From NCBI GenBank assembly GCA_017421045.1, contig JAFQMC010000016.1, positions 1 through 64,000 of the forward strand: a stretch of DNA of 64,000 nucleotides. The letters run 5' to 3'. A program made the translations under genes and the position numbers. The notes beneath the pieces were generated by a model. That model searched no databases, had not been told where the DNA came from, and was given only the letters and a program-made list of their open reading frames with translations. Shown piece after piece: positions 1 to 7,712 of the stretch; the stretch's first letter is position 1; every line of letters starts with the position of its first letter. This DNA comes from Clostridia bacterium (GTDB taxonomy: Bacteria > Bacillota > Clostridia > Oscillospirales > Acutalibacteraceae).

Positions 1-427
1 CCATTTTTGTAACACTATTCGGTATTTCAATGCTCTTTAATCTCGTACAATTAGCAAATGCTGCTTCTCCAATTTCTGTTACATTATTTCCTAACGTTAT
101 TGTTGTCAACATATCACAAGCAAAAAAAGCATGATAACCAATAGTCTTAACTGTACTTGGTAACGCAACGCTGGTCAAGCTATCACAATCGTCAAATGCA
201 TTGCTTCCTATCGCTATTACAGCATATCCATTCAACGAAGACGGTATCACAACGCTTCCGCTTATCTCTACTCCAACATCAGTAATAGTTGCCTGATTGT
301 CCGACAAAATATATGTATAGTAGCTCGACTTATACTCTGTAGCCGCTGATACAGATAATGGCATTACCGAAAAAAAAGACAAAACCATTAATAGAACCAA
401 CACCAAAGATAATACTCTCTTTCTCAT
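1..427 (-). CDS. Secreted BspA-like leucine-rich-repeat protein, 5' part only
   Basis: The first 142 codons lie in the window and the gene runs off past position 1. The ATG at 427 follows a GGAGGAG ribosome-binding site. Residues 1-28 form a signal peptide: RKR, a long hydrophobic run, then an SVSAA cleavage-like site. From about residue 50 the chain shows the LRR_5 (BspA-like) pattern, IGxxAFxxCxxLxxIxLP, with the turns GSNAF, GYHAF and GEAAF. Proteins of this type are exported and usually mediate surface or ligand binding; the ligand here is unknown. Two more LRR_5 proteins lie at the other end of the window (53810-56149 and 59685-63941), both ending in dockerins. Whether this one also ends in a dockerin cannot be seen. 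Confidence 0.85.
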   Translation of the reverse strand, partial: MRKRVLSLVLVLLMVLSFFSVMPLSVSAATEYKSSYYTYILSDNQATITDVGVEISGSVVIPSSLNGYAVIAIGSNAFDDCDSLTSVALPSTVKTIGYHAFFACDMLTTITLGNNVTEIGEAAFANCTRLKSIEIPNSVTKM

Positions 428-485
428 TATAAACTCCTCCATTCTTTTATTAGTATAACACCAGTTTCACTCGTTTGTCTACTAA

Positions 486-686
486 TTATTTGTATGTTCG
501 CGGGCATTCCATATCCATACACTCACTACAATTAACATCATACGATGTACAGCAGAGCAGATAGTTACATTCATCGCAACAGCATTCTACGAGGTTACCG
601 TTTTCGTCAAAGTGTTTTCCGTTGCCTTTGCAGTCTTCTCCGTTGTTTCCCGGAGTCAGCTCTATCCCTGTAACATCAATAATCAT
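486..686 (-). CDS. Small cysteine-rich protein, unknown function
   Basis: A 66-residue protein with ten cysteines, mostly in the C-terminal half, in the clusters VECCCDEC and LLCC and then the well-spaced cysteines NC, EC and EC. This spacing suggests metal binding (zinc or iron-sulfur) but matches no family I can name. The ATG at 686 is preferred over an upstream start near 734 because AGAGGTGATG stands directly before it and because the upstream extension would translate the palindrome at 710-741. It is transcribed divergently from the XRE regulator at 801-1043, with the palindrome between them, so the regulator probably controls it. Confidence 0.6.
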   Translation of the reverse strand: MIIDVTGIELTPGNNGEDCKGNGKHFDENGNLVECCCDECNYLLCCTSYDVNCSECMDMECPRTYK

Positions 687-709
687 ATCATCACCTCTTA
701 TACAACTAT

Positions 710-741
710 ACCATATATGGACCACAAAGTCCATATATGGT
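710..741. promoter_or_regulatory. Perfect 13-bp inverted repeat, candidate operator
   Basis: The arms ACCATATATGGAC (710-722) and GTCCATATATGGT (729-741) are exact reverse complements separated by CACAAA. Each arm also contains its own palindrome, CCATATATGG. The repeat sits between the Cys-rich gene and the XRE regulator, just downstream of a minus-strand TATAAT (746-751), so a bound protein would cover the transcription start of the Cys-rich gene. No U-run follows on either strand, which argues against a terminator. Confidence 0.65.
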
Positions 742-800
742 CGCTATTATACTTTCAAAATGTATACACTAATAGTAGTAGTACATTTTGAGGTGATTTT

Positions 801-1043
801 ATGGACACAAGAAAGGCTGTTGCTAATAGACTACTGGAGTTATGTGAAGAAAAGAATTTGTCTGTTAATGCTCTTGCTCGAATCTCAGCTGTTCCGCCCT
901 CTACTCTCAAGAACATCATCAACGGCGGAAGTCAGAACGCAGGAGTAGTTACTCTCAAAAAGCTCTGTGACGGATTGGAGATTTCTCTCTACGACTTCTT
1001 CAACACCGACGTATTCAAGACCTTAGAACAAGAAATCAGATAA
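801..1043 (+). CDS. XRE-family helix-turn-helix regulator
   Basis: An 80-residue protein that is almost entirely a Cro/C1-type DNA-binding domain. Helices 2 and 3 fall around NALARISAVPPSTLKNIING (residues 24-43), followed by the usual LKKLCDGLEISLYDFF stretch. The ATG at 801 follows GAGGTGATTTT. There is no ligand-binding or dimerisation domain beyond the HTH. It is divergent from the Cys-rich protein gene, with the palindrome at 710-741 in between, and probably represses that gene, its own, or both. The next gene (zinc ribbon) has its own promoter and is probably not co-regulated. Confidence 0.85.
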   Translation: MDTRKAVANRLLELCEEKNLSVNALARISAVPPSTLKNIINGGSQNAGVVTLKKLCDGLEISLYDFFNTDVFKTLEQEIR

Positions 1044-1055
1044 CACTTCTATTTC

Positions 1056-1084
1056 TTGACGATAAAAAAATGTTATGCTATGAT
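1056..1084 (+). promoter_or_regulatory. Sigma-A promoter of the zinc-ribbon gene
   Basis: TTGACG (1056-1061) and TATGAT (1079-1084) with a 17-base spacer; transcription should start about 40 bases before the ATG at 1134. Confidence 0.65.
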
Positions 1085-1133
1085 TTTGCCAAAGGAAAAT
1101 TATTAACTGAGAACACGAAAGGATGTATTGACT

Positions 1134-1529
1134 ATGGGATACAAACGAGCCGAATGGCACAGCGGTCTTACATACAAACAGCTGTGTAAAACCTGCAACA
1201 CAAATGTCACCTATCAGGACAATGCTCTGGGATTCCGCCCCTGGTATGCTGATGGCTTTGTGTACTGTCCTAACTGCAAAACGCCTTTGAGACACAACGA
1301 GGATTATGCTATTGACAAGCCTGCTGCACCCAGAGAAATGACCATCCCTGCTCCCACTACTGTTGAGACTCCTACTCAGCCTGCTGAGGAAATCACTCAG
1401 CCCGTTGTCGAGGACTCGCAAAAAGCTGTGGCAACTGCTGACGAGGCACCCGTGTTCTGTACTCAGTGCGGAAAGAAATTCAGCGACGTAGATATCTTCT
1501 GCTCAGGCTGTGGTACAAAGCGTCAGTAA
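1134..1529 (+). CDS. Zinc-ribbon protein, unknown function
   Basis: A 131-residue protein with two zinc-binding modules. The N-terminal one has CKTC near residue 19 and CPNC near residue 44. The C-terminal one, at about residues 108-128, is a classic zinc ribbon with CTQCGKKF and CSGCGTKR. They are joined by a roughly 50-residue Pro/Thr/Glu-rich linker with no predicted fold. Such proteins are common in Clostridia and their role is unknown. The ATG at 1134 has AAAGGA ten bases upstream; a TTG six bases earlier (1128) is an alternative start. It is monocistronic, with its own promoter and terminator. Confidence 0.75.
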   Translation: MGYKRAEWHSGLTYKQLCKTCNTNVTYQDNALGFRPWYADGFVYCPNCKTPLRHNEDYAIDKPAAPREMTIPAPTTVETPTQPAEEITQPVVEDSQKAVATADEAPVFCTQCGKKFSDVDIFCSGCGTKRQ

Positions 1530-1556
1530 AAAGTTTATCAATGAATAACTTGCTCA

Positions 1557-1591
1557 CCGCAATTCTTTTATAGGATTGCGGTTTTCTTTTT
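1557..1591 (+). terminator. Rho-independent terminator of the zinc-ribbon gene
   Basis: Stem CCGCAAT (1557-1563) with ATTGCGG (1575-1581), followed by TTTTCTTTTT. Confidence 0.85.
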
Positions 1592-1633
1592 GCAAGCATA
1601 GATTAACATATCATTTGCTCGCATGCACAAAAC

Positions 1634-1662
1634 TTGCATTATTATGCAAAATGTGGTATAGT
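1634..1662 (+). promoter_or_regulatory. Promoter of putP
   Basis: TTGCAT (1634-1639), 17-base spacer, TATAGT (1657-1662). It lies 31 bases before the ATG, which excludes the in-frame upstream start at 1634. Confidence 0.7.
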
Positions 1663-1693
1663 ACATATTATTCATATTTTGAGGAGGAGTAAT

Positions 1694-3232
1694 ATGACAT
1701 CGAATAACATCGTTATTCTTGTGACCATTGTGGCTTATCTGATCGGAATGGTTCTTATTGGTGTGGCTTTTACCAAAAAAAATAAAAGCTCTGACGACTT
1801 CTACCTTGGCGGAAGAAAGCTGGGGCCTTTGGTCACTGCGATGAGTGCTGAGGCATCTGATATGAGCGGTTGGCTGCTTATGGGATTGCCTGCGGTTGCT
1901 CTTATGACAGGTCTGCCCGAGGCGTTCTGGACTGCTTTGGGTCTTGCCGTAGGTACATACATCAACTGGCTGATTGTGGCAAAGAGGCTTAGGGTTTACT
2001 CTCAGAAGCTTGACGCGTTCACACTGCCCGACTTCTTCTCCAGAAGATTCGGCGACAAAGCTCACATCATTACTGCTATATCGGCGATTTTCATTGTTAT
2101 CTTCTTTGTTCCCTACACTGCATCTGGTTTTGCCGCTTGCGGCAAGCTGTTCTCTTCCCTGTTCGGTATGGACTATATGACTGCTATGCTTATCAGTGCT
2201 GCGGTTATTGTTCTGTACTGTACATTGGGCGGATTTTTGGCGGCTTCTACAACCGACTTCATTCAGAGTATCATTATGACTGTGGCTCTGCTGGTTGTGC
2301 TCGGATTCAGCGAGGGAATTATGCACGGCTTTGACAATGTGTTTGCAAACATTGCTGAGCTTGACGGATATCTGGATATATTCAAAGGCTTCAACGTAGC
2401 AACAGGAGAGACTCTCAGCTATGGCGCCCTGCCTGTTGCATCCACACTTGCGTGGGGTCTTGGATACTTCGGTATGCCTCACATTCTGCTTCGATTCATG
2501 GCTATTGAGGACGAAAACAAGCTTAAGCTCTCCAGACGCGTAGCATCTGTGTGGGTTGTTATCTCCATGGGTATTGCTGTGCTTATCGGTATTACCGGTT
2601 ACTCACTTATGAAGAGCGGTATTATTCCCACCTACGAGAGCGCTTCTGCTGCTGAGACGATCATTGTTGACATTGCTAAAGCAATCAGCGGTTACGGCTA
2701 TATTCCTGCTCTGGTTGCCGGTATCATTCTGGCAGGTATTTTGGCATCTACCATGTCCACTGCTGATTCTCAGCTTCTGGCTGCTGCATCCAGCATATCA
2801 CAGAATCTCATTCAGGAAACTTTCCGCGTGAAGCTTTCTCAGAAGGCATCCGTCTGGATTGCACGCATATCTGTTATTTTGATTTCAGTTGTAGCTGTTT
2901 TTCTGGCAAGCGATCCCAACAGCTCGGTGTTCCAGATTGTGTCCTTTGCCTGGGCAGGCTTCGGCGCTGTGTTTGGTCCTATTATGCTGTTTGCACTTTT
3001 CTGGAAGCGTACAACCAAATGGGGTGCGCTGGCCGGAATGCTCGCAGGAGGTATCACCGTGCTTGTTTGGAAGCTTGTAATCAGAGCAAACTTTGCGGGC
3101 ACTGTGCTTGATTTCTATGAGCTGTTGCCTGCATTCATCCTTGCTTGCGTAGCAGTTGTTGTTACAAGCCTCTTGACAAAAGCTCCTGAAAAAGAGGTCA
3201 CAGACACCTTTGAGGCAGTAAAAGCAAAATAA
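1694..3232 (+). CDS. putP: Sodium/proline symporter (SSS family)
   Basis: A 512-residue integral membrane protein of the sodium:solute symporter family, about the usual PutP length, with 12-13 hydrophobic segments. It imports proline with Na+. The family signature SAEASDMSGWLLMGLP lies at residues 51-66; its Asp (D56) corresponds to the Na+-binding Asp55 of E. coli PutP. FYLGGRKLGPLVTAMS and, in the second half, the TMSTADSQLLAAAS stretch are also typical. The ATG at 1694 follows GAGGAGGAG by four bases and lies downstream of a clear promoter. It is monocistronic, ending in a strong terminator. Substrate assignment rests on the family signature; another amino acid is possible. Confidence 0.9.
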   Translation: MTSNNIVILVTIVAYLIGMVLIGVAFTKKNKSSDDFYLGGRKLGPLVTAMSAEASDMSGWLLMGLPAVALMTGLPEAFWTALGLAVGTYINWLIVAKRLRVYSQKLDAFTLPDFFSRRFGDKAHIITAISAIFIVIFFVPYTASGFAACGKLFSSLFGMDYMTAMLISAAVIVLYCTLGGFLAASTTDFIQSIIMTVALLVVLGFSEGIMHGFDNVFANIAELDGYLDIFKGFNVATGETLSYGALPVASTLAWGLGYFGMPHILLRFMAIEDENKLKLSRRVASVWVVISMGIAVLIGITGYSLMKSGIIPTYESASAAETIIVDIAKAISGYGYIPALVAGIILAGILASTMSTADSQLLAAASSISQNLIQETFRVKLSQKASVWIARISVILISVVAVFLASDPNSSVFQIVSFAWAGFGAVFGPIMLFALFWKRTTKWGALAGMLAGGITVLVWKLVIRANFAGTVLDFYELLPAFILACVAVVVTSLLTKAPEKEVTDTFEAVKAK

Positions 3233-3243
3233 ACTTTCAAACA

Positions 3244-3280
3244 TAAAAAGACAGGTTTCATCAGAAGCCTGTCTTTTTTC
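3244..3280 (+). terminator. Terminator of putP, probably bidirectional
   Basis: AGACAGG (3249-3255) pairs with CCTGTCT (3268-3274), flanked by A-run and T-run, so it can also serve the converging DUF1836 gene. Confidence 0.85.
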
Positions 3281-3290
3281 TTATATAGCA

Positions 3291-3812
3291 TTATTTATTG
3301 TTACGATTATGAATCAGGGCAAAGCATTCGTCCAGATAAATCTTGTGAGCAACAGCGATGATGGTGTTTCTCAGCATGGTCTTTTCGTCGGAATCCTCTT
3401 TGCCTACTGCGTCAAGAGAATCTTTGAGGCCGAACACATAAAACAGAACGTTGGTAAATTCACGAACAAAATACTCATAAGCGGTTTTGTTTTCGTATAC
3501 CTTCTTCTGCACATCCATGAGAAGCTGTATATCCTCAAGAGACAGCACCGACTTTGCAATAGCGATAAACATAAGATATGCTATCTGGTCCCTGAAATAG
3601 AGCTTCTTCACGGGATTGTCTATGAGCCCTTTTTTGACATAGTTTCCAATCATAGAGCTTGTGATTGTAATGCCGTGGAGCTTCTCAGTATGCTCAGAAA
3701 TATATCGTACTGTCTGGTCAAGATACAGCCCCATGTCGGGTATTTCGGCGTATGTGGGAAGTGAGAAATCCCTTATTACATCTGCAACCTGACCAGTGAT
3801 GCGAGTTGCCAT
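3291..3812 (-). CDS. DUF1836 family protein
   Basis: A 173-residue protein matching my recognition of the DUF1836 family of Firmicutes. The N-terminal half (ITSSMIGNYVKKGLI, YFRDQIAYLMFIA) resembles a MerR-like winged helix, so a DNA-binding role is plausible but unproven. The second half is helical and ends in charged residues. The ATG at 3812 follows AGGTGA by five bases; an in-frame GTG at 3821 is less likely since it would overlap the ribosome-binding site. It is divergent from degV, with its own promoter at 3833-3861. Confidence 0.75.
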   Translation of the reverse strand: MATRITGQVADVIRDFSLPTYAEIPDMGLYLDQTVRYISEHTEKLHGITITSSMIGNYVKKGLIDNPVKKLYFRDQIAYLMFIAIAKSVLSLEDIQLLMDVQKKVYENKTAYEYFVREFTNVLFYVFGLKDSLDAVGKEDSDEKTMLRNTIIAVAHKIYLDECFALIHNRNNK

Positions 3813-3832
3813 ATATATCACCTGCCGAGTTT

Positions 3833-3861
3833 ATTCTATCACAATGTGACAAATATATCAA
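3833..3861 (-). promoter_or_regulatory. Promoter of the DUF1836 gene
   Basis: On the minus strand TTGATA (3856-3861), 17-base spacer, TAGAAT (3833-3838). The spacer contains the short palindrome TCACAATGTGA (3839-3849), a possible operator. Confidence 0.65.
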
Positions 3862-3900
3862 GTAGTTACAATAATTTTATTATCGGTTTTTGAAAACCTC

Positions 3901-3929
3901 TTGACAATGTTTGCGATACAGGTTAATAT
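3901..3929 (+). promoter_or_regulatory. Promoter of degV
   Basis: TTGACA (3901-3906), 17-base spacer, TAATAT (3924-3929). Because the promoter lies here, the in-frame upstream codons from 3901 are not translated. Confidence 0.75.
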
Positions 3930-3990
3930 ATTCGTATCGGTAATATATTTGGTGTCAACCATCTTATTATGTAACCAATCAGGTGATATT

Positions 3991-4842
3991 ATGGCTTTGA
4001 AGATGAAAATAGTTGCAGACTCGTCCTCGGATGTACTGAAACTCGAGGGAGTTGACTTTGAATCAGCTCCGCTGAAGATAATCACAAACAATACAGAATA
4101 TGTTGACGATGAAAATCTGGATGTTGATAAAATGGTATCAGATTTATCGGAATACTCTGACAAATCCGGCACTGCTTGCCCCGGTGTGGAAGACTGGCTG
4201 AAAGCTTTCTCGGATGCAGACAGAGTGTTTTGTGTTACGATCACCAGTGCGTTATCGGGCAGCTACAACTCTGCCTGCGTAGCGAAGCAGGAATATGAAG
4301 AGATGTATCCTGACAGAAAAGTGTGTGTTATCGACTCTCTGTCAGCAGGACCTGAGATAGGACTTATTATCGAGAAGATCAGCGAGCTCATTGCAGAAGG
4401 AAATGATTTCGAGGAAATCTGCAAAAGTATATCTGAATATCAAACACATACCGGTGTGGTATTTATGCTTCAGTCTCTGCGCAATCTGGCAAATAATGGC
4501 CGTGTTAGTAAGATTGTAGCAGGTGCTGCAGGAATTCTGAACATCAGGGTTCTCGGAAAAGCCAGTGATAAGGGAACCCTTGAGCCTATGGCGAAAAAGC
4601 ATGGCGAGAGGCTATCTCTGCCCTATCTTAAGCAAATGCTGGAGGAGCAGGGATACAAAGGCGGAAAGATACGCATCAGCCACTGCTGTAACGAAAGCTC
4701 CGCACAGAAGCTGAAAGAGCTTATACAAGCTGAATTCAAGAAAGCTAAGATTGAAATCGGAAAAACCAGAGGGCTGTGCAGTTACTATGCTGAAAAAGGC
4801 GGACTGCTCATAGGATTCGAGAAAAACCTCTGCACTACATAA
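3991..4842 (+). CDS. DegV family fatty-acid-binding protein
   Basis: A 283-residue DegV-fold protein, the usual family length. It starts with the conserved KIVADSSSDV strand and loop, followed by the TACPG block (FSGTACPGVEDW-like at residues 61-70), VTITSALSGSYNSA and VCVIDSLSAGPEIG. DegV proteins bind a single fatty acid in a deep cleft; in several Firmicutes the FakB members present it to the kinase FakA. No fakA homologue is in this window, so whether this is a FakB is open. The start is chosen at the ATG at 3991 because AGGTGA stands five bases upstream. Monocistronic. Confidence 0.88.
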   Translation: MALKMKIVADSSSDVLKLEGVDFESAPLKIITNNTEYVDDENLDVDKMVSDLSEYSDKSGTACPGVEDWLKAFSDADRVFCVTITSALSGSYNSACVAKQEYEEMYPDRKVCVIDSLSAGPEIGLIIEKISELIAEGNDFEEICKSISEYQTHTGVVFMLQSLRNLANNGRVSKIVAGAAGILNIRVLGKASDKGTLEPMAKKHGERLSLPYLKQMLEEQGYKGGKIRISHCCNESSAQKLKELIQAEFKKAKIEIGKTRGLCSYYAEKGGLLIGFEKNLCTT

Positions 4843-4852
4843 TTCACTTACT

Positions 4853-4883
4853 AAGAGTCGCTGTTGCGGCTCTTTTATTTTTT
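4853..4883 (+). terminator. Terminator of degV
   Basis: Nine-pair stem (one G-U) from AAGAGTCGC (4853-4861) and GCGGCTCTT (4866-4874), then TTATTTTTT. Confidence 0.8.
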
Positions 4884-4936
4884 AATCAATCTGTATACTG
4901 AACAAAATACTATATAATAATGATAGACTGCAATAC

Positions 4937-4965
4937 TTGCTTGACGATAAAAATTATGTTATAAT
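4937..4965 (+). promoter_or_regulatory. Promoter of the CLC gene
   Basis: TTGCTT (4937-4942), 17-base spacer, TATAAT (4960-4965). Confidence 0.65.
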
Positions 4966-4998
4966 TTCTCAGAATTTGTAAAAAGGCAAGGCATATTT

Positions 4999-6336
4999 AT
5001 GAAAGAAAGTATTAACAAAGCCTTAGTCAGCACCAAGGAATACACCCTGGCATTTGTACGCTGGCTTCTGCTGGGAATAACGGTTGGCGCTGTTTGCGGA
5101 CTTGTGGGTACCGCATTCGCCAAATCCGTGAGCTTTGTGACAGAGCTGAGAGAAGCGCACGGTTGGCTCATACTGCTTTTACCTTTGGGCGGTCTTGCAT
5201 CTGTAGGCATCTACAAGCTATGCCGTGTGACTGACGTGGGCACTAATCAGGTGCTTAAAAGTGTCAGATCAGAAAAGACTGTTCCCTTTTTGCTTGCTCC
5301 TGCGGTATTTATCGGCTCGGTTCTGACGCATCTTTTCGGTGGTTCTGCCGGCAGAGAAGGTGCGGCATTACAGCTCGGCGGAAGTATATCGGCACTTCTG
5401 AGCAGTATGTTCCGACTGGATGAAAAATCCCGCCATGTCCTTACCATGTGCGGAATGGGTGCTGTTTTCTCTGCACTTTTTGGCACACCTCTGGGTGCTT
5501 GTGTGTTCGCGCTGGAGGTTGTAAGTGTAGGACAAGTTTGCTCGGCGGCACTGTTCCCTTGCATTGTATCCAGCATCACAGCTTTCAGCATTGCTAATCT
5601 GCTGGGTGTGGAACCTGAAAGATTCCCGCTGAGTTTTGTACCAAAGCTCTCGGTAAGCTCTATGTGGCAGGTGCTTGTAATTGCAATTATCGGTGCACTG
5701 GTGAGTATTCTTTTCTGCTATGCACTTCACTACACAGAAAAGCTCTTCAGGAAGCTTTTCAAAAATCCGTTTCTCAGAATCGCTGTGGGCGGTACTGCCA
5801 TTGTACTGCTGACTATCATCGTAGGAAACGATGACTACAACGGCGGCGGTATACATGTAATCAACCGCATTATCACGGAAAATCAGGTAAACTACGAAGC
5901 CTTTATCCTAAAAATTATTTTCACCGCCATTACTGTTGCTGCAGGCTACAAGGGTGGAGAGATTATACCTACGATGTTCATCGGCGGAACACTTGGAGGC
6001 AGTCTGGCACTGCTTCTTGGGCTAAATCCGGGATTCGGCGCCGCTGTGGGAATTGCCGCTTTGTTCTGCGGTGTTACCAACTGTCCTCTGGCTACCATTA
6101 TTCTGAGCATTGAGATGTTCGGTGCTGAGGGTGCTGTGTTCTTCGCTCTGGCGGCAATAACAAGCTTTCTGCTGTCGGGAAAAGCAAGTCTCTACTCGGG
6201 GCAGAAGTTCCTTTTCTCAAAGCTCAGAGAAGAAAGTTCTGAAACCCCAGAGAAGGCAGAGGATGCACCTGAAACATCGGAGGACGAAAACTTAAACGAA
6301 AACTCAAATATAAACGAAACAGAATCACAAGAATAA
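4999..6336 (+). CDS. CLC-family anion channel/transporter
   Basis: A 445-residue CLC protein with about ten to twelve hydrophobic helices and an acidic, Asn/Glu-rich tail (from about residue 410) that is probably cytoplasmic. The second selectivity motif is GREGA (residues 118-122), so the gating glutamate (E120) is present. The first motif, GSGIP in chloride-type CLCs, is replaced by GTNQV at residues 81-85. Loss of the selectivity serine and of the proline after GREG recalls the fluoride-exporting CLC-F branch, but I cannot place it firmly. No fluoride riboswitch is visible upstream. AAGG near 4984 is a modest ribosome-binding site. Alternatives are chloride/proton exchange or a simple anion channel. 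Confidence 0.85.
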   Translation: MKESINKALVSTKEYTLAFVRWLLLGITVGAVCGLVGTAFAKSVSFVTELREAHGWLILLLPLGGLASVGIYKLCRVTDVGTNQVLKSVRSEKTVPFLLAPAVFIGSVLTHLFGGSAGREGAALQLGGSISALLSSMFRLDEKSRHVLTMCGMGAVFSALFGTPLGACVFALEVVSVGQVCSAALFPCIVSSITAFSIANLLGVEPERFPLSFVPKLSVSSMWQVLVIAIIGALVSILFCYALHYTEKLFRKLFKNPFLRIAVGGTAIVLLTIIVGNDDYNGGGIHVINRIITENQVNYEAFILKIIFTAITVAAGYKGGEIIPTMFIGGTLGGSLALLLGLNPGFGAAVGIAALFCGVTNCPLATIILSIEMFGAEGAVFFALAAITSFLLSGKASLYSGQKFLFSKLREESSETPEKAEDAPETSEDENLNENSNINETESQE

Positions 6337-6340
6337 AAAA

Positions 6341-6371
6341 TGCCATCTGAGAAAATCTCAGGTGGCACTTT
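6341..6371. terminator. Bidirectional terminator between the CLC gene and the 91-residue protein gene
   Basis: TGCCATCTGAGA (6341-6352) pairs with CTCAGGTGGCA (6357-6367), with T-runs outside on both strands. It serves the converging genes ending at 6336 and 6372. Confidence 0.85.
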
Positions 6372-6647
6372 TTACATATCCTGCAAGTCGGCGGCAGTGA
6401 TGTCGTTCTCCAGATTATCCCTTGCAAGGTCTGTATCAATGGTTGAATAAACCGACGCGATAGGCTTCTCCTGTGCAAAGGGAATGGTGTGGTAAACCTT
6501 TTGCGAGGGTGGCTCTGTGCCTGCGATTATGAGATTCGCCTGTTCTTTTGTGTGCTTTGCTTTGCCCTGAATCTCGGGCACGGGGGCAACTTCGTTTCTG
6601 GGTTTTACGTGAGTGCGGTCAATGCGCTTCATACCTTTTTTCGCCAT
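6372..6647 (-). CDS. Small basic protein, unknown function
   Basis: A 91-residue soluble protein that I do not recognise. The N-terminus is strongly basic (AKKGMKRIDRTHVKPRN) and the C-terminus acidic (SVYSTIDTDLARDNLENDITAADLQDM). No signal peptide, membrane segment or cysteine pattern is present. The ATG at 6647 follows AGAGGTGA by seven bases; an in-frame ATG at 6701 lacks a ribosome-binding site. The basic start suggests nucleic-acid contact, but this is a guess. It shares a bidirectional terminator with the CLC gene. Confidence 0.6.
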   Translation of the reverse strand: MAKKGMKRIDRTHVKPRNEVAPVPEIQGKAKHTKEQANLIIAGTEPPSQKVYHTIPFAQEKPIASVYSTIDTDLARDNLENDITAADLQDM

Positions 6648-6721
6648 ATATTTCACCTCTTGTATAGTATTCCACCATTTCATAAACATATTAGCAAACA
6701 AAAGAATCCGAAATTTTATAT

Positions 6722-6753
6722 AAAAAACTCTCTGCTTTCAGAAAACAGAGAGT
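6722..6753 (-). terminator. Terminator of the HAD gene
   Basis: ACTCTCTG (6727-6734) pairs with CAGAGAGT (6746-6753); on the minus strand the stem is followed by TTTTTTA. Confidence 0.8.
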
Positions 6754-6772
6754 TTATATACAAATATAGAAT

Positions 6773-7480
6773 TTACTTGAGATTGAGATATGACAAAAGC
6801 TCGTCAAAATTCCCGTGAGGGTACTGAGAAATATCAGCATTTTCATTATTGATGAGGCAGTCTGTGAGAAGAAAAACCTTCATTCCAAGCTTTTCTGCCA
6901 CCATGTCGTCGGATACATCGTTGCCCACCATGAGACACTCCTCGGGAGATACTCCCATTCTGCGTGCTACCTCTTTATAATACTCAGGATTCGGCTTGCA
7001 GAAGCTGATATTCTCGTATGAAGTGTAGACTTCAAAATCAGAGATATCAAGGCCTGCCCAGGAAAGTCGGGTTTCGGTAGCTATTGAGGGAAATATCGGC
7101 TGAGTAGCCAGTGCAACTCTGTAACCTGATGACTTTATCTTCTTTACGCTTTCAGCTGCTTTGGGATTAAATCCGCACACATCCCTGACGGCATGATACT
7201 CGTTATGGTAATAGTCATCAAACAACTTCTGGTCTGCAATGCAACGCTCACCCAGAACCTCGGTGAGACGCTTCCAGAAAACTTCCTCGTTTGTATTTTC
7301 TCCTGTATTTTTCATCATATCCTTGGTGCCTGCCCAGATAGCACTCACAAGCTCTTTGGGGTCATAACCAAAGTTTGCAAGCCGCTTTGAAAGCAGTCCG
7401 AAATATGCCTTGACGAACTCCTCCTGTTTCATGGGCAGAAGTGTTCCGTCCAAATCAAACAGTACAGCTTTTATACTCAT
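6773..7480 (-). CDS. HAD-superfamily hydrolase (phosphatase-like)
   Basis: A 235-residue haloacid dehalogenase-type hydrolase. Motif I is FDLDGTLLP (residues 8-16), giving the nucleophile Asp and the acid/base Asp two residues later. Motif III/IV is CKPNPEYYKEV and VGNDVSDDMVAEKLGMK. The helical cap between motifs I and II marks it as subfamily I, which hydrolyses small phosphate esters (sugar phosphates, nucleotides, phosphoglycolate). The substrate cannot be told from the sequence. It is monocistronic and divergent from the riboswitch-controlled ATPase gene. A minus-strand TATAAT near 7512 is the likely -10. Confidence 0.85.
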   Translation of the reverse strand: MSIKAVLFDLDGTLLPMKQEEFVKAYFGLLSKRLANFGYDPKELVSAIWAGTKDMMKNTGENTNEEVFWKRLTEVLGERCIADQKLFDDYYHNEYHAVRDVCGFNPKAAESVKKIKSSGYRVALATQPIFPSIATETRLSWAGLDISDFEVYTSYENISFCKPNPEYYKEVARRMGVSPEECLMVGNDVSDDMVAEKLGMKVFLLTDCLINNENADISQYPHGNFDELLSYLNLK

Positions 7481-7588
7481 ACACCTTCACCTCGTATAGA
7501 AATCTGTTCTATTATAGCAATCATTAAAATAAAAATCCAGTGATTTTGCGACGGATTTATGTATCTTTACAAATTTATAAAATTCTTC

Positions 7589-7617
7589 TTGAAATTAATA
7601 ATTGTATCTGCTATAAT
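7589..7617 (+). promoter_or_regulatory. Promoter of the riboswitch-ATPase transcript
   Basis: TTGAAA (7589-7594), 17-base spacer, TATAAT (7612-7617). Transcription would start right at the riboswitch aptamer. Confidence 0.75.
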
Positions 7618-7625
7618 ACTCCTCG

Positions 7626-7712
7626 AAATAAGGGAGTAGTCAACACACTTGTGTGATGTTCGCCAACATCCTGGATTTTATCCTGGCTTCATCTTAAATG
7701 ACGAGACTTATC
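7626..7712 (+). ncRNA. yybP-ykoY (Mn2+-sensing) riboswitch aptamer
   Basis: The leader begins AAATAAGGGAGTAG (7626-7639) and closes with GACGAGACTTATC (7700-7712). The halves ATAAG and CTTAT pair as P1, and the GGGAGTAG ... GAGACTT pattern is the family hallmark: yybP-ykoY aptamers have GGGGAGTAG at the 5' side and GAGACCTT at the 3' side. CACACTTGTGTG (7643-7654) is an internal hairpin. The family binds Mn2+ and commonly controls P-type ATPases and MntP-like exporters. The match is by eye; a covariance-model search would settle it. Confidence 0.75.

Noticed and set aside
1568..2482. Minus-strand 300-codon frame opposite putP
   Set aside because: Low-complexity, His/Gln/Ser-rich product opposite a clear sodium/proline symporter.
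3901..3990. Longer DegV start at 3901
   Set aside because: This stretch holds a TTGACA/TAATAT promoter and the ribosome-binding site stands before the ATG at 3991.
4884..4998. Fluoride riboswitch upstream of the CLC gene
   Set aside because: None of the conserved crcB-motif segments are present in the 115-base leader.
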